Source: Petrimonas sp. IBARAKI (GTDB lineage: Bacteria > Bacteroidota > Bacteroidia > Bacteroidales > Dysgonomonadaceae). From it: a stretch of 64,000 nucleotides of DNA. The stretch is from the NCBI GenBank assembly GCA_002356435.2, contig AP018040.2, positions 3,629,234-3,693,233 on the forward strand, in the 5' to 3' direction. The notes under the pieces were generated by a model. The model saw nothing but the letters and a program-made list of their open reading frames with translations, was not told where the DNA came from and made no database searches. This document shows, in pieces, positions 8,628-21,182 of this stretch; the first letter of the stretch is position 1; every line of letters starts with the position of its first letter. Made by a program: the position numbers and the translations under genes.

Positions 8628-10054
8628 TTACATTTATTTTGTCCCTGGCCATCCTTTTAGCCGGTTATATTTTTTATTCCAGATACCTGGAACGGACTAT
8701 GGAGGCTGACCCGAACAGGCCTACCCCGGCTGTATCCATGAGTGACGGGGTCGACTTCGTTCCGATGCCCTGGTGGCGAGTCCTGCTTATCCAATTCCTG
8801 AATATTGCCGGATTGGGCCCAATCTTCGGCGCAATCGCCGGCGCTCTCTGGGGACCGGTCGCATTCGTATGGATAGTCCTGGGAACCGTGTTTGCGGGAG
8901 CCGTGCACGACTATTTCTCGGGAATGCTCTCTGTCAGGCACAACGGGCTGAGCATAACTGAAGTCATCGGCATCTATCTGGGGAATATAACAAAGCAGTT
9001 AATGAGAATCTTCACCATTGTGCTCCTGGTGCTCGTGGGGGTAGTCTTTATATCGGGCCCCGCCGGTATCCTCGCCAGCCTGACACCAGCCACTTTGGAT
9101 TTTAGATTTTGGGTCTGGGTGATCTTTTTCTATTATATTTTGGCAACCCTGCTACCCATTGACAAGATCATCGGAAAGATTTATCCGGTCTTTGGATTTG
9201 CCTTGCTGTTTATGGCTGCAAGCCTGATTATCGCCCTGATAATTAAAGGGTATGCCATCCCGGAGCTGACCTCCGAAAATTGGCGGAACTTTCATTATGA
9301 CAAGGAAAAGTTTCCCATCTTCCCCATGCTCTTCATAACCATTGCCTGCGGTGCCATATCCGGTTTCCATGCCACGCAATCGCCCCTGATGGCCCGCTGC
9401 ATGAAAAACGAGAAGGAGGGACGGAAAGTATTTTACGGGGCGATGGTCATCGAGGGGGTCGTGGCCCTTATCTGGGCGGCGATCAGCATGAGCTTCTTCG
9501 GAGGTGTCCGGGAGCTAGGTGAAATGATGGTGGCGCAGAAAGGGAACGCCGCATGGGTGGTGAATGAAATCTCCAACTCCCTGCTGGGAAAATTTGGGGC
9601 CATACTGGCCATACTGGGGGTGGTGGCGGCTCCGATCACTTCAGGCGACACCGCTTTCAGGAGCGCAAGACTCACCGTTGGCGACCTGCTGAGGTTCAAT
9701 CAAAAACCGATAAGGAACAGGCTGATAATTACGATTCCTCTCTTCGCAGTGGGCTTCTTGCTTACTAAAATAAACTTCGACGTGGTCTGGCGATATTTTG
9801 CCTGGTCTAACCAGACGTTAGCCACGGTTGTTCTCTGGACCATCACCGTATACCTCTTCCGGAAAAGAAAACCGTATTGGATAACCCTGCTCCCGGCCCT
9901 GTTCATGACAGCCGTGGTGACAACATACATCATGCTTGCCCCCGAAGGGCTTGCCCTTTCAAAACCTGTCTCATACGCTACAGGATTCGCTGTCACAGCC
10001 GTGTCTTTTTTGATGTTTCTCTTCTATACAAAAAATTACATAAAAAGAGGATGA
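8624..10054 (+). CDS. CstA-family carbon starvation/peptide-pyruvate transporter
   Basis: This is a 476-residue polytopic membrane protein with about a dozen hydrophobic segments. It has the CstA hallmark sequence QFLNIAGLGPIFGAIAGALWG near residues 57-77, followed by FAGAVHDYFSGMLSVRHNG and, later, FHATQSPLMARCMKNE and ITSGDTAFRSARL. CstA proteins import peptides or pyruvate across the inner membrane during carbon limitation. The protein is shorter than E. coli CstA (about 700 residues), which is usual for many Bacteroidetes members. Its ATG overlaps the stop codon of the preceding flavin-motif gene by four bases, so it belongs to that operon. What it carries here could be an oxidised product of the secreted enzymes; that is a guess from context. 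Confidence 0.85.
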   Translation: MITFILSLAILLAGYIFYSRYLERTMEADPNRPTPAVSMSDGVDFVPMPWWRVLLIQFLNIAGLGPIFGAIAGALWGPVAFVWIVLGTVFAGAVHDYFSGMLSVRHNGLSITEVIGIYLGNITKQLMRIFTIVLLVLVGVVFISGPAGILASLTPATLDFRFWVWVIFFYYILATLLPIDKIIGKIYPVFGFALLFMAASLIIALIIKGYAIPELTSENWRNFHYDKEKFPIFPMLFITIACGAISGFHATQSPLMARCMKNEKEGRKVFYGAMVIEGVVALIWAAISMSFFGGVRELGEMMVAQKGNAAWVVNEISNSLLGKFGAILAILGVVAAPITSGDTAFRSARLTVGDLLRFNQKPIRNRLIITIPLFAVGFLLTKINFDVVWRYFAWSNQTLATVVLWTITVYLFRKRKPYWITLLPALFMTAVVTTYIMLAPEGLALSKPVSYATGFAVTAVSFLMFLFYTKNYIKRG

Positions 10055-10282
10055 ATATCGCTGCAACAGGAATATATATAATTTATTAGCTCAAATACAT
10101 CACGCTGTATATCTTTTCGATAACTTTAATGTGTCTGCATTATTTAAGATTCAGATAGTTAATTATAAAGAATATTTGAGAAACATGTTTTAAATTAATA
10201 TTTTAATTAAACTTATATTTCAACTTAAACCATTTTGATACATTCTATCGGTGACAGCATTTGGATAAAATTTAAATTAATT

Positions 10283-11509
10283 ATGGAAAACAAAAACAAG
10301 AAGATTCAACTATCCGCCATGATGTTCTTCCAGTTCTTTATTCAAGGCTCATGGTACGTGACCATGGGAACCTACCTGGGAAGGACCCTCGACTTTTCCG
10401 GAGTTCAAATCGGCCTGGCATACAGCACCGCCGCCATAGCAGCCATCATCTCACCGGTGATCGTGGGAATGGTCGCCGACCGGTTTTTCTCGGCAAACAG
10501 GGTGTTGGCATTCCTGAACATCGTGGGGGCAGTACTGCTTTTTTCCCTGACCCGCATCGAATCGTTCTCCTTGTTTTTTCCCGTCTTGTTGCTCTACAGC
10601 GTCTGCTTTATGCCCACCATGTCGCTGACCAACTCCATCTCGTTCGCAAACCTGGGGAATCCGGCCAGGGAATTTTCCAAGATAAGGCTTTTCGGGTCGT
10701 TTGGCTGGATCTGTTCAGGACTACTGATAAGCGCCCTGAAGATTGAACCCTATTCCACCCCTTTCCTGATCGGGGCAGGCATCTCCCTGCTGGCCGGAGT
10801 ATACGCGCTGACCCTGCCCCATAACGCTCCCGTGCGGACTATGGAGAAAGCGGACGTGCGTCAACTGCTCGGGTTCGACGCGTTCAAACTGACCAAGGAC
10901 AGGTCTTTCCTGGTCCTGCTCGTCTTCTCGGCGCTCATCTGCATCCCGCTGGCATTCTATGACTCCTTCACGAACCTCTTCATCACGGACGTGGGGATCG
11001 AGAATGCGGCCGCAGCCATGAGCCTTGGACAGGTTGCCGAGGTGATCTTCCTGTTCATCTTCCCCATCTTCTTCCTCAAGTTACGCTACAAGGGAAGCAT
11101 CCTCGCCGCCATCGCAGCATGGATCCTGATGTACGGGCTGTTCACGCTGGGGGCGCACACCGGACAAAACGGATTCATCTTCGCCGTATTGCCCTTCCAC
11201 GGTTTCTGCTTCACTTTCTTTTTCGTTGCCGGGCAGCTGTTCGTGGATGAAAAGGCTCCCTCCTCGCTGCGTAACTCCGCGCAGGGACTCATCGCTTTTG
11301 CCACGTACGGGGTGGGCAAATACCTCGGCACGTTGATTGCCGGAAACGTGGTGGACCTCTATTCCGAACAGGGAAGATACGACTGGATATCCATATGGAC
11401 GGTTCCTTTCCTGATGGCAATCGTTTTCCTTGCCGGGTTCCTGTTCCTGTTCAGGGAAGATGTAAAGAAGAGGCATAATATAAAGGAAACAATACCCGGG
11501 ACGACATAG
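10283..11509 (+). CDS. MFS transporter of the nucleoside:H+ symporter (NupG/XapB-like) type
   Basis: The protein has twelve probable membrane segments. Its start, FFQFFIQGSWYVTMGTYLGR, is typical of the NHS group of the major facilitator superfamily, and RLFGSFGWICSGL and KAPSSLRNSAQGLIAFATYG are further conserved stretches. I chose the ATG at 10283 (MENKNKK) because the in-frame upstream extension to 10235 is polar and unlike the family. In Bacteroidetes, members of this group often sit next to Gfo/Idh/MocA genes in carbohydrate loci and may carry sugars or glycosides rather than nucleosides. It leads the group with the cytoplasmic oxidoreductase at 11584, 74 bases downstream. The 230-base gap before it probably holds its promoter, but I found no convincing consensus there. 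Confidence 0.85.
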   Translation: MENKNKKIQLSAMMFFQFFIQGSWYVTMGTYLGRTLDFSGVQIGLAYSTAAIAAIISPVIVGMVADRFFSANRVLAFLNIVGAVLLFSLTRIESFSLFFPVLLLYSVCFMPTMSLTNSISFANLGNPAREFSKIRLFGSFGWICSGLLISALKIEPYSTPFLIGAGISLLAGVYALTLPHNAPVRTMEKADVRQLLGFDAFKLTKDRSFLVLLVFSALICIPLAFYDSFTNLFITDVGIENAAAAMSLGQVAEVIFLFIFPIFFLKLRYKGSILAAIAAWILMYGLFTLGAHTGQNGFIFAVLPFHGFCFTFFFVAGQLFVDEKAPSSLRNSAQGLIAFATYGVGKYLGTLIAGNVVDLYSEQGRYDWISIWTVPFLMAIVFLAGFLFLFREDVKKRHNIKETIPGTT

Positions 11510-11583
11510 GGACTCAGCGGGAGCGGGCATGACTTTCCGTTTGATTGTAAATTGAATCTCAATTAAATAAACATTACATAAAC

Positions 11584-12750
11584 ATGAAACAAAGAAAACT
11601 GAAAATGGGCATGATTGGCGGCGGCAGCGATGCCTTTATCGGGGCCATACACCGTCGGGCAGCCTTTATGGACAACTACATTGAGCTGATTTGTGGCTGC
11701 TTCAGCGTCAATCCTGAAATCTCCAGAAGCTCAGGCAGGGAATATTTCCTCCCGGATCACCGGATTTACGACTCCTACCGGGAGATGTTCGAGAAGGAGA
11801 TGGAGCTGCCTGCCGGAGAACGGATGGATTTTGTAACCATAGTCACACCGAACAAGTGGCATTTTGAACCCGCTATGATGGCATTGCAAAGAGGGTTTCA
11901 CGTGGTTATCGACAAACCGATGACTTTTTCACTGGAAGAGGCCCTCAAGCTGAAGGAGAAGGTGGAAGAGACGGGACTGGTTCTGGCGCTGACCCACGTA
12001 TACTCGGGATATCCGGCAGTCAAGGAGGCAAAGGCAAGAATCGCAAGCGGAGAACTGGGTAAACTGCGCAAAGTATACGTGGAGTATACCCAGGGATGGC
12101 TGTCGCAACGCATAGAGCTGCAGGGAGGGAATAATGCCGGATGGAGAACCAATCCAAAGACCACGGGCAAGGCCGGTTGCATGGGCGACATAGGAACGCA
12201 TGCCTGGCACCTGGCAGAATACGTTACCGGTCTAAAAGTGCTGGAGGTGTGTGCAGATCTGCAAACGTACGTGGAGGGACGCCTGGTGGACGACGACGGG
12301 GCATCCCTGCTGCGAATGGAGAAGGGGGTTACCGGAGTGCTGATGGCTACCCAGATAGCCACCGGAGAGGCGAACAATATCCGTCTGCGTGTGTATGGTG
12401 ATAAAGGCGGATTGGAGTGGAGACAGATGGATTCGAACAGGTTGACCCTCAGGTGGGGGGACAGGCCCGCTGAAGAGCTTTACATGGGAAACAATGAATT
12501 TCTAAGCGACCTGGCAAAATGGAATACACGAACGCCTGCCGGCCATCCCGAAGGATTCATCGAAGCCTTTGCCAATATTTACCGCAATTTTGCCCTGGCC
12601 GTCATGGCCAGAGAAAGCGGAGACAATCCGGGTGAACTGATTACCGACTTTCCTACCGTATACGACGGGGTAAGGGGAATGCAGTTCGTAGAAATGATGG
12701 TACAATCGGGAGGCGATAATCATACAAAATGGCAGAAATGGATTGAATAG
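11584..12750 (+). CDS. Gfo/Idh/MocA-family NAD(P)-dependent oxidoreductase, cytoplasmic
   Basis: There is no signal peptide. The N-terminal Rossmann motif is MGMIGGGSDAFIGAIHR, then VTIVTPNKWHFEPAMMAL and the family-defining DKPMTFS segment, whose lysine is normally catalytic. The GDIGTHAWHLAEYVTG block supplies the expected downstream Asp and His. The family oxidises or reduces sugar carbons with bound NAD(P). Close relatives in gut Bacteroides act on glycosides in 3-keto-glycoside pathways, and pairing with an MFS permease is reminiscent of that. The pathway partners DUF1080 hydrolase and a sugar isomerase are not in this window. The family call is secure; the substrate is unknown. Confidence 0.9.
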   Translation: MKQRKLKMGMIGGGSDAFIGAIHRRAAFMDNYIELICGCFSVNPEISRSSGREYFLPDHRIYDSYREMFEKEMELPAGERMDFVTIVTPNKWHFEPAMMALQRGFHVVIDKPMTFSLEEALKLKEKVEETGLVLALTHVYSGYPAVKEAKARIASGELGKLRKVYVEYTQGWLSQRIELQGGNNAGWRTNPKTTGKAGCMGDIGTHAWHLAEYVTGLKVLEVCADLQTYVEGRLVDDDGASLLRMEKGVTGVLMATQIATGEANNIRLRVYGDKGGLEWRQMDSNRLTLRWGDRPAEELYMGNNEFLSDLAKWNTRTPAGHPEGFIEAFANIYRNFALAVMARESGDNPGELITDFPTVYDGVRGMQFVEMMVQSGGDNHTKWQKWIE

Positions 12751-12824
12751 CGAATATTCACGAGATGGCAAAACTTGACCTTGTTAAATAAATGATGCAT
12801 AACAAACAAAAAAAATTTAACCAT

Positions 12825-14204
12825 ATGAAAAGAGAGAACAACTTAACGAGAAGAACATTTCTTAAAACTTCGGCTGTTGCCGGAGCAGCAGGCGTGATCG
12901 GGACCGGAACGACGGGTTTTTTAACCTCTTGCAGCGGTGAGAAAAAGGATGTGACGGTTCCCCTGAAAGAACCCGGAACGTATTACGTGCCGGAGTTGGT
13001 GGACCTGGCTACAGACGGAAAAGAGTTGAAAGCTGGTGTTGTCGGTTGCGGAGGAAGAGGATCGGGCGCCGCCATGAATTTCCTGAATGCCGCTAACGGT
13101 GTTACGATCGTGGCGTTGGGCGACGTGTTCGAAGACAAGGTGAACGGCCTGGCCGACAAGCTGAAAGCGGAAAAAAGCATCGATGTGCCGGCCGACAAGC
13201 GTTTCGTGGGCCTGGATGCGTACAAGCAGGTCATTGACAGCGGGATTGATATCCTGATCGACTGCACGCCGCCGTTTTTCCGCGCGGAACATTTCAAGTA
13301 TGCCGTGGAACAGGGCAAGCATTGTTTCCTGGAAAAACCGGTTTGCGTGGATTCGGTGGGATACCGCACCATCGTGGCGACAGCCAAACAGGCCCAGGCC
13401 AAGAATTTAAGCGTTGTCACCGGAACGCAGCGCCACCACCAACGCTCATACGTTGAGTCATACAAACAGATCATGGGCGGCCTTATCGGGGAGATCACCG
13501 GGGGAGCCGTCTACTGGAACCAGAGCATGTTGTGGTACCGCGACCGCCAACCCGCCTGGAGCGATTTCGAATTCATGGTCCGCGACTGGGTGAACTGGAA
13601 ATGGTTGTCGGGAGACCACATCGTGGAACAGCACGTCCACAACATCGACGTGTTTACCTGGTTCAGCGGGTTGAAACCGGCGAAAGCAGTCGCCTTCGGC
13701 TCCCGCCAGCGCCGCGTGACCGGAGACCAGTACGATAATTTCAGTGTGGATTTCACCATGGAGAACGGGATCCACCTGCACAGCATGTGCCGCCAGATTG
13801 ACGGATGCGCCAACAACGTGAGCGAATTCATCCAGGGAACAAAAGGTTCGTGGACAAGCCAGGGCGGGCACGTGATCAAGGATCTGGCCGGAAACGTCCT
13901 CTGGCAATACGACGGTGAGGCTGAAAAGGCGAACTTCAAGCAGACCGACCCCTACACGCTGGAACACGTGAACCTGATTAACTGTATCCGGGCAAACACC
14001 CCCATCGAGCAGGCATCCGAAACGGCAGTTTCCAACCTGGCAGCCATCATGGGACGCGAGGCGGCCTACAGCGGCCAGGAGACCACCTGGGACGCCATGG
14101 CGGCGGCTCCCCTGGATTATACCCCGGCAGACCTGAACATCGGCAAGATGGACATGAAAGGCTTTACTGTCCCTGTGCCGGGAAGTGTTAAACAAAAGAA
14201 ATAA
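12825..14204 (+). CDS. Tat-exported Gfo/Idh/MocA-family oxidoreductase (possible lipoprotein)
   Basis: The N-terminus TRRTFLKTSAVAGAAG is a twin-arginine signal, and it ends in FLTSC, which could act as a lipobox. Export by the Tat route means the protein folds with its nucleotide cofactor first. A Rossmann motif (AGVVGCGGRGSGAAMNF), the catalytic EKPVCVD block and an EQHVHNIDVFTWF segment follow. I set the start at 12825 (MKRENN); an in-frame ATG at 12792 adds eleven polar residues. Related Tat proteins include periplasmic glucose-fructose oxidoreductase and the NAD-dependent GH109 glycosidases, so it may be either a sugar oxidoreductase or a glycosidase using a redox mechanism. It is separated from the cytoplasmic homologue by only about 75 bases. 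Confidence 0.88.
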   Translation: MKRENNLTRRTFLKTSAVAGAAGVIGTGTTGFLTSCSGEKKDVTVPLKEPGTYYVPELVDLATDGKELKAGVVGCGGRGSGAAMNFLNAANGVTIVALGDVFEDKVNGLADKLKAEKSIDVPADKRFVGLDAYKQVIDSGIDILIDCTPPFFRAEHFKYAVEQGKHCFLEKPVCVDSVGYRTIVATAKQAQAKNLSVVTGTQRHHQRSYVESYKQIMGGLIGEITGGAVYWNQSMLWYRDRQPAWSDFEFMVRDWVNWKWLSGDHIVEQHVHNIDVFTWFSGLKPAKAVAFGSRQRRVTGDQYDNFSVDFTMENGIHLHSMCRQIDGCANNVSEFIQGTKGSWTSQGGHVIKDLAGNVLWQYDGEAEKANFKQTDPYTLEHVNLINCIRANTPIEQASETAVSNLAAIMGREAAYSGQETTWDAMAAAPLDYTPADLNIGKMDMKGFTVPVPGSVKQKK

Positions 14205-14327
14205 ACGGTGAAATCATGACGGTAGACTGGTCGACTAAACAGCAATTCAAAAGATTGAAAGATCGTCCTTTTTAAAATCGTTCGTGATTACCAGAAAGAA
14301 TCAATATGCTGATAGTAAAGTGTTAAT

Positions 14328-16277
14328 ATGAGGAACCAATTATTTGCAGCAATCTGCTGGACCTTGTTGTCTCAAATTCTTTTTTCGTGTAACGATGTGG
14401 AGATTGTATCCATGACAAGTCCGGATTCAACCGTACGGTCTACAATATGGAAAGACGGCATGGAATATCGCATCAGCGCATCGAAGAACGATTTTACCTA
14501 TATTGAGAACGGCAATTTAGGGATATCCATCCAGGATATGGAAAACTTATACAGGTCAATAAAATCAGTAAAAGGACCCTTTCCGAAGCAAGAGTTGGTT
14601 GCAGAAAAAGGAATAAGTGATTCAGTTGTTATTAACTGGAACGAATATTTATTGAATTTCAGTGAAGGTGAACGGATAGAGATTCGAATCTTTGACCAGG
14701 GAATAGCTTATCGGTACAGAGTAGATAAGGAGAGTGCATCAAATCATATTCTGGGAGAAAAATCTTCTTGGATGATTCCTGCACGTACCCGGGTGTGGTA
14801 TTTTGAAAGAAATAACCATTGGAAACTGAAATCCTATGCCGGAGAATGGCTGTCGACTACAATAGAGCAACTGACGGCTGACTCGGAGAGAGGGAGTGTA
14901 CAGGGTAAACCACTGGTCTTCGAGTTTGAAAATGGCACATACGGCCTGTTAGCAGAATCGGGGTTGTTCAATTATAGCGGTATGCGTTATGAGGTATTGC
15001 CTGGAAACATGCTAAAAGCAAACTTTTATGAAAATGAGAAAGGATTTACACTCGAAGGAAACGTCAGTTCACCGTGGCGGTTAGCATTTGTTGCCGATGA
15101 TCTTACCCAACTGGTCAATTTACAGAGCATTGTAACGTCTCTGAATCCCGAAGCAGATACTGAATTGTTCGCAGACAGAAGTTGGATCAAGCCAGGAAGA
15201 TCCGTGTGGAGTTGGTGGTCTAACTCTACAGGTACTCCTGAAATACAAAAACAAATGGTTGATTATGCTAAAGAGCTGGATTTTGAATACGTTTTGATCG
15301 ATGCCGACTGGGAATTATGGCGAAATAAATGGGATTCCTTAGCGGATATTTGTCAATATGGGAAAGATAGTGACGTGAAGACTTGGGTCTGGAAACATTC
15401 CAACGAGCTAAACTTCTCTCGCGATGACTATGTCGTAATACAGAATTTCATGGACAGCCTGGTACAGGTAGGAGTTGCAGGCATAAAGGTGGACTTCATG
15501 AATGGAGAAGACAAGACCTTGATTGACTTTGACGAAGCAGTCCTGCGACATGCCGCAAAACGAAAACTTTTGGTAAACTTTCACGGCATACAAACAGCTA
15601 CTGGTGAAGTAAAAAGATATCCAAACGAACTTACTCGCGAAGGTATACGTGGCCTGGAACTGAATGTCCACTCCGAAGGACCGATTACAGCATCTCATAA
15701 TGCGGCATTGCCTTTCACCCGTTTTGTACTTGGCCACGGTGATTATACTCCTTTAACTTTTACTGCTGTAGGAGAAACCACCTGGGCACACCAGTTAGCC
15801 ACATTGGTATTGTTCACTTCGCCGCTGCAGGTAATTGCAGAAAATCCGGAAATTTTATTGAAACACCCTGCCGTAAAGGACGCTTTGCCTTTGATTAGAC
15901 AAATACCTACGGTATGGGACGAAACGGTTGTATTATCGGGAAGCAAAATCGGTGAATTGGCTATCATGGCAAGACGGAAAGGCGACGATTGGTACATTGG
16001 TGTACTGAACGGGGGGGAGAGAAAGAGTGTGGAGATTGACTTAACAACGATTGGCACCTCATACAAGAATGCGGTATTGTACCGTGATGCTCCTACTCGT
16101 ATCCCTAATCCAATCTCCAGAAATTTCAATTCAAGGAATCAGCATTACAGCGAAATGATAACGCCTTTTGTAATGGAAAACATTCAAATATCCGATAATA
16201 AGTTTCTGGTAGATGTCGGTGAAAATGGGGGAGCTGTATTGGTTTTAACAGATAAATCGCAAGTGTTGAACAATTGA
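14328..16277 (+). CDS. GH97 alpha-glycosidase (alpha-galactosidase/alpha-glucosidase family), lipoprotein
   Basis: The signal peptide ends in ILFSC, a lipobox. The protein has the N-terminal beta-sandwich, central barrel and C-terminal sheet length of GH97 (about 650 residues). The barrel motif SVWSWWSNSTGTPEIQ is diagnostic, followed by FEYVLIDADWELW, GIKVDFMN (Asp389) and LVNFHG...RYPNELTREGIRGLE. GH97 has inverting enzymes, such as SusB with a glutamate general base, and retaining ones with an aspartate nucleophile. The KVDFM aspartate and the NFHG in place of a NAHE-type glutamate fit the retaining, alpha-galactosidase-like branch. This is inference from remembered motifs. It probably removes terminal alpha-linked sugars in the periplasm, upstream of the GH2. 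Confidence 0.9.
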   Translation: MRNQLFAAICWTLLSQILFSCNDVEIVSMTSPDSTVRSTIWKDGMEYRISASKNDFTYIENGNLGISIQDMENLYRSIKSVKGPFPKQELVAEKGISDSVVINWNEYLLNFSEGERIEIRIFDQGIAYRYRVDKESASNHILGEKSSWMIPARTRVWYFERNNHWKLKSYAGEWLSTTIEQLTADSERGSVQGKPLVFEFENGTYGLLAESGLFNYSGMRYEVLPGNMLKANFYENEKGFTLEGNVSSPWRLAFVADDLTQLVNLQSIVTSLNPEADTELFADRSWIKPGRSVWSWWSNSTGTPEIQKQMVDYAKELDFEYVLIDADWELWRNKWDSLADICQYGKDSDVKTWVWKHSNELNFSRDDYVVIQNFMDSLVQVGVAGIKVDFMNGEDKTLIDFDEAVLRHAAKRKLLVNFHGIQTATGEVKRYPNELTREGIRGLELNVHSEGPITASHNAALPFTRFVLGHGDYTPLTFTAVGETTWAHQLATLVLFTSPLQVIAENPEILLKHPAVKDALPLIRQIPTVWDETVVLSGSKIGELAIMARRKGDDWYIGVLNGGERKSVEIDLTTIGTSYKNAVLYRDAPTRIPNPISRNFNSRNQHYSEMITPFVMENIQISDNKFLVDVGENGGAVLVLTDKSQVLNN

Positions 16278-16460
16278 AATACGGCAATGAATGCGTTTTG
16301 CATATCTATGCATACCAACTCGGATATCGAATCCGGGAGATGAGGCAAAATAAGGTATAAATGGATGTGAGGTGTGTAAAGAAAGAATAAATTGAATTAA
16401 CAAAGAAGATGCTCAAAAAACAACTGTTATCTAAATGTCTTCTTCTATAAATTAGATCAT

Positions 16461-17801
16461 ATGCAAAACAGACGCGAGTTTCTAAAAAAAATGGCCATAG
16501 GCACTGTTGCCTTGAATTCGGCCACTTCCCTGCTCCATGCAGCAGGAAGCAAACCAGCCAAAAACGTGAAATTATCGGTATCACCCAACTCTTTTATCAA
16601 TATCGGCCTGATCGGCAAGGGAGGCATGGGAACCTCAGACACCCTTACCGCATTAACGGTTAAAGGCGTTAAGCTTGTTGGGGTTTGTGACTTGTACGAT
16701 AAACGGTTAAAAGATGCCAAGGCGCAATGGGGAAATGAAATTTTCGTTACGAAAGATTACCGGGAAATTCTTCTGCGGAAAGATATCGACGCGGTAATTA
16801 TTGCTACTCCCGACCATTGGCATCAGCCGATTGCCATTGAAGCGATGAAGGCCGGGAAACACATCTATTGCGAAAAACCAGTCATCCATAAGCTGGCAGA
16901 AGGAAAAGGCCTGATCGAAGCGCAGAAAAAAAGCGGAGTCCTTTTCCAGGTAGGCAGTCAGGGCATGGCCTCCCTGGGAAACAGGGCAGCCCGGTTGCTG
17001 ATTCGGCAGGGAATTATCGGAGCGGTCAATTTTGTTGACGGGCAGTTCACTTCAGCTCCGGGCATGCTAAATGCCTTTACCGCACCCGATGATGCCTCTG
17101 AAGAAACAATCTGGTGGAGCCGTTTTCTGGGAAACGCGCCTAAAATCCCATTCAACCCCCACCATTTTTTTGAATGGAGAAACTGGAAAGATTATGGTAC
17201 GGGCATAGCAGGAGACCTGTTTGTACATGTCCTCTCAAGCATTCACTATATCATGGATGCAATAGGCCCGGAAAAGGTATATACCACCGGAGGAATACAT
17301 CACTATACCGACGGTTCACGAGATACGCCCGATATCATGCTGGGATATTTCGATTATCCCGACAGGAATAACACAGGAGCTTTTACGGTGCAGCTGGGAG
17401 CCAATTATGTGGATGGCGTATCCAAAAAGTGGGGAAGCATGGATTTCAGGATTGTCGGCTCAAAAGGTTCATTGGACGTGGGCTGGGATAAAATTGTACT
17501 GAAAACAACCGGGGATGTCAATACCAAAGATTTTGAAGCATTGGGGGAATTGGGACAGGAGTTTGATGCTCCCCGGAAAGTATCCTCCCGTGAGTATGTT
17601 TTCAATGCGAAAAAAGGGTACAAAGGAGGACATTATGACCATCATTTCAATTTTTTCAATGGAATCAGGAACAATACACCGTTGACGGCAGACGTCCTCT
17701 TCGCAGTCAGAACTGCAGCACCTGCACTGCTGAGTTACGAAAGCCATTTACGCAACGAAGCAATCAAATGGGATGCTCAGAAACTCAAAATAAGAAAATA
17801 G
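16461..17801 (+). CDS. Tat-exported Gfo/Idh/MocA-family oxidoreductase
   Basis: The start MQNRREFLKKMAIGTVALN is a twin-arginine signal followed by a hydrophobic core and an alanine-rich cleavage region (LLHAAGSK). The Rossmann motif is IGLIGKGGMGTSDT; VIIATPDHWHQPIAIEAMKAGKHIYCEKPVIHK contains the conserved EKP catalytic block. DYGTGIAGDLFVHVLSSIHY and GGHYDHHFNFFNGI carry further conserved histidines. It is probably a periplasmic sugar dehydrogenase or NAD-dependent glycosidase-like enzyme that keeps its cofactor bound. It sits between GH97 and the GH2 beta-galactosidase. It resembles the enzyme at 39792 more than that at 12825, judging by the ATPDHWH/ATPDHSH and YGTG blocks. Confidence 0.87.
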   Translation: MQNRREFLKKMAIGTVALNSATSLLHAAGSKPAKNVKLSVSPNSFINIGLIGKGGMGTSDTLTALTVKGVKLVGVCDLYDKRLKDAKAQWGNEIFVTKDYREILLRKDIDAVIIATPDHWHQPIAIEAMKAGKHIYCEKPVIHKLAEGKGLIEAQKKSGVLFQVGSQGMASLGNRAARLLIRQGIIGAVNFVDGQFTSAPGMLNAFTAPDDASEETIWWSRFLGNAPKIPFNPHHFFEWRNWKDYGTGIAGDLFVHVLSSIHYIMDAIGPEKVYTTGGIHHYTDGSRDTPDIMLGYFDYPDRNNTGAFTVQLGANYVDGVSKKWGSMDFRIVGSKGSLDVGWDKIVLKTTGDVNTKDFEALGELGQEFDAPRKVSSREYVFNAKKGYKGGHYDHHFNFFNGIRNNTPLTADVLFAVRTAAPALLSYESHLRNEAIKWDAQKLKIRK

Positions 17802-21152
<3,351 letters not shown>

Positions 21153-21153
21153 C

Positions 21154-21161
21154 TATCTTTG
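21154..21161 (+). promoter_or_regulatory. Possible internal -7 promoter element (TATCTTTG)
   Basis: TATCTTTG overlaps the end of the short GH2-GH123 gap and matches TAnnTTTG exactly, but no TTG lies 19-21 bases upstream. It would start transcripts only about 15 bases before the GH123 ATG. It may be an internal promoter or a chance match. Confidence 0.3.
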
Positions 21162-21182
21162 GCATTAAACTACAAAAGAGAT

